From the NCBI GenBank assembly GCA_963693085.1, contig OY856410.1, positions 1,333,550,804 through 1,333,614,803 of the forward strand: a DNA stretch of 64,000 bases, given 5' to 3'. Under the pieces are notes generated by a model that was not told the DNA's origin, did not search any database, and worked only from the letters and a program-made list of their open reading frames with translations. Below, piece after piece: positions 36,024 through 47,039 of this stretch. Positions within the stretch are counted from its first letter, which is position 1. Each line of letters starts with the position of its first letter. Position numbers and translations under genes: made by a program. This DNA comes from Alisma plantago-aquatica. Its lineage: Eukaryota > Streptophyta > Magnoliopsida > Alismatales > Alismataceae.

Positions 36024-36820
36024 GGTTTGAGCCCTTATTCCATATCCTAAACCTGAGACATCCCTAAACCCTACTTTAGTACCGAGTAGGGTTTAACTTG
36101 AATGATATGGTTGGTGACACTTTATGATTTACATACATGCACATTAAATGATGGGATTCCAATTTAGTTGCTTGATTTGATGATATGCTTAAAGTATGAT
36201 TCAATAATCTACAGGGTTCTACAAGAGGTACGTGGTTATTCATATGACTACCCACATTAGTTTTTTAGTGTTTTTGAAGGATTTCTCAAGGATTGAACAA
36301 CTAAACTATTGAGTGTTTATTTACATTTTGTTCAATAATAGTGCCACTATGAGTATTACATATGGAAAGATTATGTGAAGAAAATGGCAGTTCTTATTTG
36401 CATGTAACTGATTGAATATAAGTTGTTATATACTTGCACACCTTTGCATGCACCCTACATACATAGTATATTTCGATATGTTGATCCATGCTTTTGGTTT
36501 GTGGCATCTTAGGAACATGATAAATATAAAGGTATCAAGATATGATAGACATATAAATTACTTGAAGACATTAAAATTAACTTGTAAGGAGGGTTAGATA
36601 GATACTTCTTCTCATATAGTTCTCATATGTACACTTGTGATGATAGAAATTCATGTAACTCTTTAGAGGATCATTTTGTAAACAATAATTGAGTTAATGG
36701 AAATTATTTGCTACTATTTGTTATTTTGTTAAATCTAGATCCTTGGGAATTTGAGGTGATGGCTCTCAACTTTTTGGGTCTTTCCTTAATTGGAGGATGT
36801 TGAAAAGTGAGGTCATTACA
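36024..36820 (+). repeat. Gypsy-type LTR, right part
   Basis: Continuation of the LTR interrupted at 26094. 36024-36400 matches the reverse complement of about 47450-47790 (shared GACTACCCACATTAGTTTTT, GTGACACTTTA and GATTTACATACATG). 36400-36820 matches the reverse complement of 53305-53710 (shared TGGAAATTATTT and GAAAAGTGAGGTCATTA). It ends GTGAGGTCATTACA, a plausible LTR terminus, and no primer-binding site follows, so it is a solo or truncated LTR. Confidence 0.7.
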
Positions 36821-36849
36821 CTTATCTTTTACACTATAAATTACATTGA

Positions 36850-38250
36850 AGACGCTTAAAGGGTGGTCCCACTATTTTGGACAATAGTCTTATCATCTTG
36901 ATGTTCTGTGTAATATGAAAATCCATTTATGTCAAACCCTTCGTAATACATAATATTTATTTTTGGTTTGAAGGTGAACAATTTTATATTTTCAGCATCA
37001 TTATTTGGTTTTTGAGATATTTGAAGGAAGACTTTATCTTCAAACCACCTAATAGATGTCATGTTATGCTCTCTAGATATCCATATTGTGCTAGCTCAAG
37101 GATATTTTGTCTTGATAAAAGTGGTATGTTATGTGATATAAATATCCATTTCATCGACGTTGAGTAAAATATACAACTGTGCTTGTTCTCATAGCTCACG
37201 AGTAATTACTTTTACTCATTCTCGTAAAGTCACTTTGTCAGAATAGGGATTAGTATTATTTTCATTGGTAGGAGCTTCATTACAACTCTTAAAGTCATTG
37301 AAAAAGTCCATAACCTCCCTAGCCACATAACCCTAAAAAATATTCCCTTCAGGACGATAACGATTTTGAACATCACCTTTAAAAATACTCATGTATCGAT
37401 CAAAATGATACATCCAATGCAAAAAAAGAGCCCAAAATTTTCACTTCCCTTGTCAAGTGAATAACAAGATGTACCATGATCAAAGAATGAATGACAAAAT
37501 TACATCTCTAGATGGTATAGGGTAACAACCAATTCTCTTTGCAACTTATCAAGATTCTCATGATCAATAACTTCGATGGATAGAGTGTTGAAGAAGAAAT
37601 AAAGCTTGGTGATTGCAAACCTTACATTCTTCAGCAGTATAGGGCAAACGATCATGGGAAATATTTCCTAAATTAGGGTGTGACAATCATGAGTTAAGAC
37701 GTATCGGCTTTAGATCCTTCAATGATACCAATCTATGGATATTGGAAGAATATCCCTATGGTACCTCAAAACTAAACATGCACTCACAAAAAGTTCTCTT
37801 CTCCTTTCTAGACAATGTGTAACAACTAGTAGGTAAATCTATTTTTGATCCCTACTAACTTATGTTGTTAATTGTTTCCTTATACCCATTTCACGTAGGA
37901 CCATTCTGGATTTGATGCCAACTTTAGTCTTATCTGGTATATTGAACAAAGGACCATTGACGCTGCCACAGATATTTTTTTCGACATGCATGATACCGAT
38001 ACAATGCCTAACTACCAATAAATTCCAATAAGGAAGATCCTAGAATATTACCCTATTCTTGAATAAAGATTCTTCACTCTGTGTCAGAATAGTACATTGT
38101 GATCTTTTACAAAATGCATTGACAAAGTCTTTTACTCTTTCACAAACAACCTCCCCTAGTATAGGTTTAGGGGCACTCTGTTCCTTGTTTGATCCATTCA
38201 ATGCTCTGCACAATCTGGAATGCAACTTGAATGTTGAATTCAGTACCATA
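36850..38250 (-). pseudogene. CACTA (En/Spm) TNP2-type transposase remnant
   Basis: Minus-strand translation recovers three parts of a TNP2 protein in the expected order. About 38250-37860 gives LPYWN, RHCIGIMHVEKNICGS and LFNIPDKTKVGIKSRM. About 37850-37440 gives CYTLSRKEKRTFCECM, GYSSNIHRLVSLKDLK and the MVHLVIHLTREVKI block of DUF4218. About 37062-36850 gives YEGFDINGFSYYTEHQ and IVQNSGTTL of DUF4216. Frameshifts and stops separate them. The N-terminal half, the catalytic core and CACTA termini were not found, so this is a dead 3' fragment. Short ORFs on the + strand here are shadows. Confidence 0.85.
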
Positions 38251-38689
38251 TGACATATGATTCAGTAGCATAGATACAATTGTTCTCGAGTTCTGATGCT
38301 CCTTGGATCTTTTTCTATAGCATCGATTGTTGACCTTGGTAGAATCAATGCCAATCCCCTTAGCACCAAGCTTGATCTCAGTAGCATGAAGATTTCTCTA
38401 TTTCCCTATTACAAATGTGTGCCTCGTCAGTACCCCAAAAAGAGGTGTCGATGGCATCGAGTTGTCCATTCATTTCCCAATTTTCCTGAAACAAGAAAAA
38501 CACCATAAGTCCAAATTATAGATGATAACTTAACATGATTCAGTAGAATTACTAAATATTTGATGCAACAATCATTCATAGGCTAATGATGGAAAACAAT
38601 TCATAACCATATCTCAAAATGAACATATAGGTAATTAATGAAGAGAAAATAGCATGTGAAAAGCTACTAAAAACCAATGCATCGTTGTC
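38251..38689. other. Unassigned gap between CACTA remnant and Copia pol
   Basis: No convincing coding sequence on either strand. It has motifs such as TCGATGGCATCGAG and CTCAGTAGCATGAAG that loosely recall 24910-25100, perhaps a shared old repeat. It may include the lost N-terminal part of the transposase. Confidence 0.35.
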
Positions 38690-40130
38690 CCTCCTCCGCT
38701 GGACAAAAATTTTCTCATTGTCAAAAGGTATTCTCTATCAATTTAATTCATATCGATCAGTGGAACAACTTAAAGATCATCTTGTTTCCAATGGATTCAC
38801 CCAAACATATTGCATGGAATTTTTATTGAAACCTTTTCATCGGTCACCCACATTGCTTATGTTAGGATTGTAGTTTACTTTGTCACTCACATGGAGTGGC
38901 CTCTATTTGAGATTTACATTAAAAATGTCTTCCTTCATGGTGACTTAGAGGAGTCAATGTATATGAAATATCCCTTGGGCTTTTTTACTCATGGGGAATC
39001 TTCTCAAATAGTTTGTCAACTCAAATGCTCTTGTATGGTCTCAAGAAAATACCATGGGTCTCGTATACAAAACTCAATTGTGTTCTTCCTAGTAGTGATC
39101 TCTTCATATCATCTAGGGGTCATAGTCTAATATTTAAGTCTTCTCAAACTGGAACCATCATCCTTGTTGTCTATGTTTATATCATTATCACTAGTAATTA
39201 TTTCCATGGGATTTAATTATTGAAATAGGTGCTCCAACAACATTTTCATACCAAGGATGTTGGACTTCGCTACTTCTTGGGCATAGAGGTGCTATGATCT
39301 CATCAAGGCACTTATTTATCTCAATGAAAGTACATGCTCGGCCTCTTGTAGGACTCAGGTACGCTAAATCCTAAGCATGTCTCTTCACCCATGGATTATC
39401 ACTACAAAATTTTGTTGAGAGGGAGTCTTTTTCCAACCCTGAACAACATTAATGCACCCTCGGGAAACTCATCTATCTTAAAATTACCCAACATGATATT
39501 ACTTATATTTTTAGTGTTTTTATCCAACACATGGCTAAACCTCTTGTGTAACATAGGATTTAGGCACAAGGCATTCTACACTATCTAAAAATGTCACCTG
39601 ACAGAGATATCCTTTACAAGAAACCACAATTTCTAGATATATATTTCAACTACTATGCAGATGTTGATTGGGCTGGAGATGTGAATGCTAGGAGATCTAT
39701 TCTAGTTTTTGTCTTCTATTGGGAGATTACCCCATCATTTGGTGGAGAAAGAATTCATTTTTTGTAGCTTGCTCTATTACTAAGTCTAAATATAATGCCA
39801 TGGCACATATCTATTGTGAATATCAATGGGTGATGTCTACTCTTTGAGAATTAGGCTTTACTCTCTCATATCCATCAACTCTCAAGTGTGATAAATAATA
39901 AAGTATTCATAAAGATAATAATCTAGTTTTTCATGAATGTACCAAGGACATTGAGGTTGAGTACCACTCTGTCATAGACCTAATTCGTGACAAGAAAATA
40001 ATTATGCCATATGTAAAGACTAGAGAACATGTTGTTGAGATCTTCTTCAAGACTCTTCCAACTTCTTCCTTCTCCTATATGTGTAGCAAGATGGGAATAC
40101 ATGATGTGTGCTCTCCATCTTAAGGGGAAG
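38690..40130 (+). pseudogene. Ty1/Copia pol remnant (RT and RNase H part)
   Basis: Reading across frames gives RSVEQLKDHLVSNGFTQTY, ETFSSVTHIAYVRIVV, WPLFEIYIKNVFLHGDLEE, then VVYVYIIIT (family VVYVDDI, so the catalytic aspartates are lost). KDVGLRYFLGIEV, the AD-DWAGDV-RRS RNase H block near 39660 and HECTKDIEVEYHSV follow. Frameshifts and stops are frequent. Gag, protease and integrase are absent, so it is 5'-truncated. It runs into a polypurine tract AAGGGGAAG at 40122-40130 and then its LTR. Confidence 0.88.
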
Positions 40131-40314
40131 TGTTGGCATCATTTTCTATTATCTATTTTCCCTTGTATTAGCTAATTGGGCTTACTCTCATTTGACCCAT
40201 TAGCATTAGTCTACATTGTGTTATGTTGTGTCTCTGGTACATCATACCTTGAGAGAAGGATATATACATGACTATATGTAACCCTAATTGTCATAATAAG
40301 AATTTCTTTCCACA
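40131..40314 (+). repeat. 3' LTR of the Copia remnant
   Basis: A 184-bp LTR starts TGTTGGCATC directly after the polypurine tract and ends TTTCTTTCCACA. GATATATACATGAC near 40257 is a TATA candidate, and ATAAGAATTTCTTTCC near the end is typical of short Copia LTRs. The 5' LTR is missing. Confidence 0.75.
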
Positions 40315-40741
40315 AATATATATAATAGTACAAAAAGTCATCATGTTTGTGGATATCATTTTATGTTGCATATATCATTAATTGGAGGACGGTATTGTAA
40401 TCCTAATTGTCAAGAAACCTTAATTCAGGAGAGAAAATAATTATTGGGTCCTTAGGGTTTAGGGAAGAGTCTGGGGTGAAGAACTATATGAAATATTAGA
40501 TGATAAAACCTAGAGGTATGCAATTTTGGGTTGAACCTTAAGTTTTGGCCAATCTAGGTGCACAATGGTACGTGAGTCCTCATAAACCAACTTGTAGGGT
40601 AGAAGAAAAACTTTTTGGCTCCCTGCATTATGATCCTTTATAGACACCATTGCCTTCGGAAAGTACAATAATAATTCCCTTATGTCTCTATAAAATATTT
40701 GAAGTTGTTAAATATTAAAATTTATTAACTATACCTAGGCC
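40315..40741 (-). other. 5' internal leader of a truncated minus-strand retroelement
   Basis: Non-coding sequence between the Copia LTR and a primer-binding site (TGGTATCAGG on the minus strand, 40741-40750). It contains the leader block with GAGTCCTCATAAACC, CTTTTTGGC and TATAGACACCATTGCC that is shared with 53110-53215 and, less closely, 31170-31300. The rest of the element, towards lower coordinates, is missing. Confidence 0.6.
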
Positions 40742-40752
40742 CTGATACCAAT

Positions 40753-41695
40753 TGAGATGATCCCCTCCTTCTATTATCCCCATAGAATGTAGACCAAGGA
40801 GGCAAGGGACGAAAATCTACTTTTGTAGGTTCCATATTCAATAAATAAACTATAATATGAAATAACCTAAAATTATGACATTGTTGATAATAGAATTAGG
40901 AATATAGATTCTCCTCTAAGGTTATATAAAAATTTTCAAAGCAACAAGATGTTAAAAAATGAGATACTAAAATTGACTATATAATTCTCCAGATGTCTTT
41001 GAGTTTGTTTTCTTTTGGTACATTCTTATGGAAGTTAATTTCTCCAATCATTAATAAATTAAGATAACCTTAAATGTGGATAATGTATTCAACATATTTC
41101 TACACTGAGCATGTGGGTTCAAACAAAATTGTGTTCAATTAGGATAACAACATACATTGCATATCAGTCAATTATTCACAACAATCATACATGTATTTTC
41201 AATTTGATTGTCTAAGCCATATTTGCACTGTCTCCTCGGGTGTACCAATCCTTTATCCAACCATGAACTCTAGGATTGTCAATCTAGAATTGGATTTCAT
41301 GGTGATTAATCTAGCATTGGACTTTGGTCAGTAAATTATCATTGGTTTCCAGTTACTTTCTCAATGACCAACCCTTAGTTTCAAAGAATATTTATCTTCT
41401 TAAACTACCCTTAACATATTATATTATGGTATCTAAAAACCTTATATTCATATTTGACATGGATAGGGCTATACAGATGTACAAGGATCAAAACAAGTAG
41501 GCAATTTATACATAAATAAAAAATATCCTAAAAACATCCAAAAATAACTAAAAAGTGATAATGAATGTTTATTCATAAATTAGCTCAAGTACCTATTCCA
41601 ATGCAAAATGATAGCAAAGACAGCAAGATTTCAATCCAAAATAAGATGCATTGCAAATCAATCTAAAATTTAATACATGACAGTAGGGTGTTACA
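40753..41695 (-). repeat. 5' LTR of the truncated minus-strand retroelement
   Basis: On the minus strand this 943-bp block starts TGTAACACCCTACTG and ends GGGATCATCTCA, followed after 2 bp by the primer-binding site. The end portion (AGGTTCCATATTCAATAAATAA on +) resembles 53380-53405, so it belongs to the same broad family. No target duplication is evident because the other end is gone. Confidence 0.65.
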
Positions 41696-42674
41696 ATCAT
41701 CTTCGTATGATGTGGACTAGGGTTTAGTCTAGATCCTAAGGGTCTTGGTTCAGGGTTGTAATAGGCTGGACTTCAAAAACCTTAAGTTTTTAATATATTG
41801 ATCCATAGAATAGTAAACCCTAATTTTGCATCAAAGTAACCCTATATAAACATCTTATCTATCAATGTTGGGGTTTTCATTGTTTATTATCTTACATTTA
41901 TGTATCAAAAATTCTTTTTTATATTTGAGACTAAATTAGGTCTTGGAACCATCATTTTCATATTATACATTTTTGGGGAATTTTTCATATTATATTGACT
42001 ATATTTTGATCTAGATATTATTTTGTATGATTTTTACAAAATTAATCTTATAGCTCAGTCACAACCTATGTTACCCAAGCAAGGTGTGTCTTGGCTGGTG
42101 GAATTACCAAACTACCCTCACTTGGTGATCATGTTTGGTCACATTGATTGGGGGAAGCAAGGTAAATCCCTTAAAAGGATTTTTTTTCCCCATGGCCCAC
42201 AAGCGAAGCAGCAAGCCATGGAGTCAACTGTAGGGTTTACTCCGGTGTTTGGCTTCGACAACCTAGACAAGGGTCAGACTGGGTTTAGAAGGACTCCGCA
42301 AAGACAATGAGCTCATTGGCTCACACCTAGGTGGCTGGAAACGGGTAGGATAGGTTGGGTTTTGCGGGGTTAGAAAACATGAAAAAGGATACTGGTTTGG
42401 GGTGTTTTACTCTCTTTGAGGCCTCTGAGAATATTGGATCCCCTTCATGGACTTCTTGTAACAAATCCCTTCCCCCTATTCAGGTAGACAAAGAGGGAAA
42501 GGACCATTGTCATAATTATAGGATTGATGTTTAGAAAATAACAATTAATAATTATAACTTTCACTGAAAGGGAAAATAGTTTGCTAATAAGTTGAAAGGT
42601 AAACTCTCAATTAAGGAGTCATATGATATGAATATCTGATGTACTATCTATCTAAATCCTCCAAAATTACTTTA
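41696..42674. other. Unassigned sequence with one short ORF
   Basis: Mostly AT-rich with recurring ACCCTAA-type motifs. CCCTATATAAACATC near 41842 looks like a TATA box. A 95-codon ORF on + (42023-42310) overlaps a less AT-rich stretch. I do not recognise its product and see no domain, signal peptide or repeat in it; chance or degraded element sequence is likelier than a gene. Confidence 0.3.
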
Positions 42675-44842
42675 TGTTGGTATGTATGCCTAGAGAGTCA
42701 ATCATATAATTATTGTGATGGCATACCATGTAAATGATTTGATTAATAATAAAGGAAAGATTTCAATTTATTTTGTATATTCAGTTATGAGATAATGAAT
42801 AACAGAATAAAAGTCTAGATAATGATATTACTCAATGACATATGTCTTCAAGTACATGACTTGGAAGAATGATATGTATGGATGTTAAGAGTATATACAT
42901 TCTCATTATGTTCCTGATCGATTGTCATTGTGGAAGGTCGATAGACAACAAATAACACATAAGATCAGAGTGTGAGTTAGTTGATGACTAAATCTCATTA
43001 ATCATGATATGATGATATCAAACCAAGCACACAAATATATGTTAGAGAACAGTGTATCAGATAGACACACTGTGAGACTGACAGATGGTAGCCATAATCA
43101 TAGAAGTCATAGTCATCTCTCACAGTGATGGTGGTGGTTGTGGTTCTTAGACCTAAAATCATTGCACTCATCACAATTCGTTGGGTACACTTTGACATCA
43201 TCAAATGCAGTCCCTAAACATGGGTAGTTATAAAGGTGATGATTGGGTGACTTCAACACATGGGGACTGAATATGAGTGATAGAGGTGGGATTTGTACCT
43301 CCTATAGGAATATGATATCCTAAGGCCTCTTGATTAGAGAGATTGAGAAAAGTATGAACATACACATGTGAGTCAATATATGATATTGAGCTTACATATA
43401 TCTCATGTAGTCTGCTCTGGTTCTAGAAACAAGATTGAATAATAATGAGGATGACTGCTTCATGCCTCTAGTTCAATCTGGATATAAGGGACAAAGGAAC
43501 TATAAAAACACTATAACACCATACATATATTGTAGGTTGAAGTTGCTCCCCAACTTTCCATTCACTTGGGTAGCAATGATGTGTGACTAGGCATCACTCA
43601 TTGCTTGTTATGTCATGAGCTATTTATGGACATTCACTGCCAACGTGATATGGGACCTATATGGTCACACACATAGGAACTCATCTATAAGAGGAGTTTG
43701 ATCTTGAATGATAATTGAATTGATTACTAAATTGTTTGGTTATTTCAATTCAGGCAATGGATCATCTGACTAGATGGCTAAATGATCGGTTCAAGTGTTG
43801 AGACAACTATTTGGAGTGTCAGGTTGATTGTTTTGTGCATTAGGTGGAATTCATCCTAAAACATCCTATGAGATGCTTGTCTGGCTTTTCTAGGAGACCA
43901 TCTCAAGTGATGTGAGACACTCATCTCACATGCACCATACGGCTGTCTCGGGGGCGCAATTCAATTGCATCAATGATTGGTGCTGATGTCAAGTTGAGTA
44001 CTAATTGGAATTGAATTTTTGACATATGTGCAAAATTGGAAAGTGTGAAACTCCCGTTTCGCTTAGCAAAATGACTGTATCATGTGTGATACAACCATCT
44101 TGCTATGTGATACAACCGTTTCAGTGTAAGTAGGTTGCAAAATTTCCAAAATTGTTGCGAAAATTCAAGATCTTTCAGTCCCCTCCACTCCTGCTTTAGT
44201 CTCGTATTGGCTGGGGATTGGGAACCTTGACCCTAACCCCTCCTATATATAGAGCGGTACTGGGGGCTTCCCAGAACACAACTACAACACAAACAATTGA
44301 GAATCAATTTCTCTGACAATTGTTGTCCTCTATGGTTGTGCTTACCACGAGATCCCAAGCAAGTCCTACCCGACTAGGGAGGGATAGACATAGGAGAGAG
44401 ACAATTAAGCATCATTGTTGTGAGAGATAAATTTGGGCACTAGTACACCAATAGGAGAGACAACTCCTTCCTATCCATTCTAGTATGATGCATGAGTTCT
44501 AGTTGGTCCATGTGGATTACTCCAGAGGTAGGATTCCCTTGGCTGCTTATAGGAGGGAAACATCAACTCGCAGTTTGTGGCGAGATCAAAGGAGTCACTG
44601 CAGTAGTTGTCTTAGTCTGGTGTCCATGGAGGAGCAGTCAGACTAGTCCTAGTGCAACTTGGATCTACCCAGATACCATCCAAGACACAATGTGCATCTA
44701 CATCGATGAGGATTGTCACTGGACTTGCTCCAGGACCAGGTATATCTTCATGAAACAATCCTTCCCATTGCATAATTATTGATGTGATCTACTGGTTAAT
44801 GGGAAATATATCAATAATTTTTTTTGTTTATGATGCCAAACA
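42675..44842 (+). repeat. Probable Copia-type solo LTR
   Basis: The block opens TGTTGGTATGTATGCC and closes GATGCCAAACA, near-inverted termini of LTR type. CTATATATAGAGCGG (near 44244) is a good TATA box, followed by ACAACTACAACACAAAC, a plausible leader start. Composition is uniform and no gag or pol is present. Flanking 5-mers (CTTTA, GATGT) do not match, so the boundaries or the solo-LTR reading could be wrong. Confidence 0.5.
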
Positions 44843-47039
44843 GATGTCATATTTCCCTACACTTTACATCTCTTCTTTTGGTGCCTTCTTCTCTAGATGT
44901 CCATTTCTCATCATACTTGTAAAATGACATCATTTTATCCTAAAATGATATAAAACAAAAACACGATCAGTATAACAAGTTATACTATTATGTGGGAGAA
45001 ATAAAATTTTCACATCTAGGTGTAAAAACATGCTCAACCAAATATTGTTACATAATAAAAATTTACATTTTCATCATAACTCCTCAACCCTTATTTACTC
45101 AACCTCTGGGATACCTCTCTTGTATTTATGTCTCTATAGTGGACTTAGTGCACCTTCCCAATCTAGGACTTGGTGCCATTTTGGTCTTCCCAATCTGGGG
45201 CTTGACCTCATAAGACCTTCCCAATCTGGGACTTGGTCCTAGTCTTCTCAATGACTCTCTCTCATCCTTTCTATTATCTAACTTTTAGAGTTCGTATGAG
45301 GGGATTGAGGAAGTTATTTGTATATCATGTGATACTCATAGGGGCCTTATATATTGTAGGAAAATATATAAACATCCAACGGCTTAATTTCAATGAATTC
45401 AAAAAAACTCTGAGAAATCACATACGTCGATTAAGACCAGTAGTCATAGGTGTAACCACTTACCTTCCTCAGATGTAACTCAAAAGTCCAAGTAAACTGA
45501 TGCAATTGAAAATTAGCAATAACCCTAAAATTAATGCATAACACCCAAATATTACTATTGTATTCATAAACTCATATTAAGACTGACTTGAGTTCCAAGT
45601 TAGGGTTTTGGGGTCCCCAAAATTAATGCATAACACCCAAATATTACTACTTTATTCATAAATTCGTATTAAGACTGACTTGGGTTCCAAGTTTGGTTTT
45701 GGGGTCAACTTAGGGTCTCATTAGGGTTTTGTCCTTCCAAATGCTAATTATTACTTTTAATGCCTCTTGTCTTACAAACCCTAATTTTAATGTCATGTTC
45801 ATTTTTAATTTAAGATACCCTAATTTTAACAACATATGAATTATTAATCTCAATTTGGGTCCAAGATACCTTTATATTAAAAAAGATCAGACTTTTCTAT
45901 TAAGACCAGTTAAACATATTATGATCATCAAAACCTAGAAATTATGGTTTTTATACATTTAACACATTAAAGTTGGTAACTTTAGGAACTTTTGGAATTT
46001 GCTATAGATCTATGCCTTGAAACATTTTTTTATAAAATTCTTGTATTTTCTAATCAATTTTCATATGTAATATGTTACCATTGGATATTCCTACTAATTA
46101 CTATTATTTTGGAAAAATTAAAGGTTTCTAGCCAATGAAAGCTCGCTACCTAGGCAATGTGCTCATTCCCCAACCTCACCAACTTGGTTGGGCTGAGCCA
46201 ATAGGTTCATGCCAATAGGGTGGTCTGTGCTTGCATGAATCTCATTTAGACACTGTGAAATGAAGAGAAAAGGACCAAATAGTCCTTACCTATACTGAAC
46301 AGAAGATAGGGGCAAACAGGTAAAATACCTAGTTATTATCTTCAAACTCTACTCCATCTCTCGCACAACCACGATATCAACTCAAGGGTTGGCTTCAAGA
46401 TCCAAGCCCCCTCAGTGACCAACTAGGCTACCAGGACCTTTGCCATGCTTCCACGATCTCGCTAATGGTTTTAATTGTTTCAGTGTTGGTCAGAGTTGAT
46501 GGAACGACAAGAAGGGGTCTTTAACGATGATCCAGAGAAGGATAGAAGTGAAGAGGATTCTAGAGGAGAACATGAATCTAGGGAAATGAGTCTAATATCA
46601 CGTAGAGCCTTGTGAGTGCATCAATGATTTTGCATTGGATGCACATGCCCTTATATAGACATGGAGTAGAGGGGTTAGTTCTCATTACATTGGTGATTTA
46701 AGTAATTATTCTAGAGTCCTTCAAGTTGTGAAAAACCTAGTTAGGTAGGTTCACATTGATCTCATAGATCTAATGTAATTATTTCATGATATGCTCATGC
46801 CTTGAGTTGTGAGTAAGTTGATCAAGAAAGTATGCCTTTATTGCTCTGAGTTTCCTTGTTTGTCGCGAGCTAGAAGACAATTTTTTTCATCATCAGATCT
46901 CGATCAAACAGATTGTAGTTCGCATGACATGTGCATGGGTTGTGCCCAAGCTTTCCTATTTTGATAAAAATAGTTACATTTAATGTATATTCCATTAATC
47001 TATTCACTTTAGGATTTCTAATAAAATCCATATCTTTCT
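44843..47039 (-). other. Degenerate minus-strand retroelement sequence
   Basis: 44880-44990 resembles the LTR segment at 53580-53690 (shared GTCCAT, GACATCAT, CCTAAAATG, ACAAAA and CAGTATAACAAGTTA). 45140-45240 holds three copies of CTTCCCAATCTGGG(A/G)CTTG that resemble sub-units of the 84-bp array at 52091. A 92-bp tandem duplication lies at 45527-45705. The rest, to 47039, is AT-rich with many CCCTAA motifs and no coding sequence I can support. Confidence 0.45.
45527..45705. repeat. 92-bp tandem duplication
   Basis: AAAATTAATGCATAACACCC at 45527 recurs at 45619, and the copies run in parallel through AAGACTGACTTG and GTTCCAAGTT. A handful of mismatches shows it is older than the perfect duplications elsewhere in the window. 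Confidence 0.85.

Noticed and set aside
37000..38250. A plus-strand gene at 38059-38508
   Set aside because: The minus strand carries clear TNP2/DUF4218 transposase blocks over 38059-38250, and the plus-strand ORFs show no family resemblance.
42023..42310. A 95-codon ORF with a balanced composition
   Set aside because: No recognisable domain, no exon partners and a poor context; kept only as part of an unassigned region.
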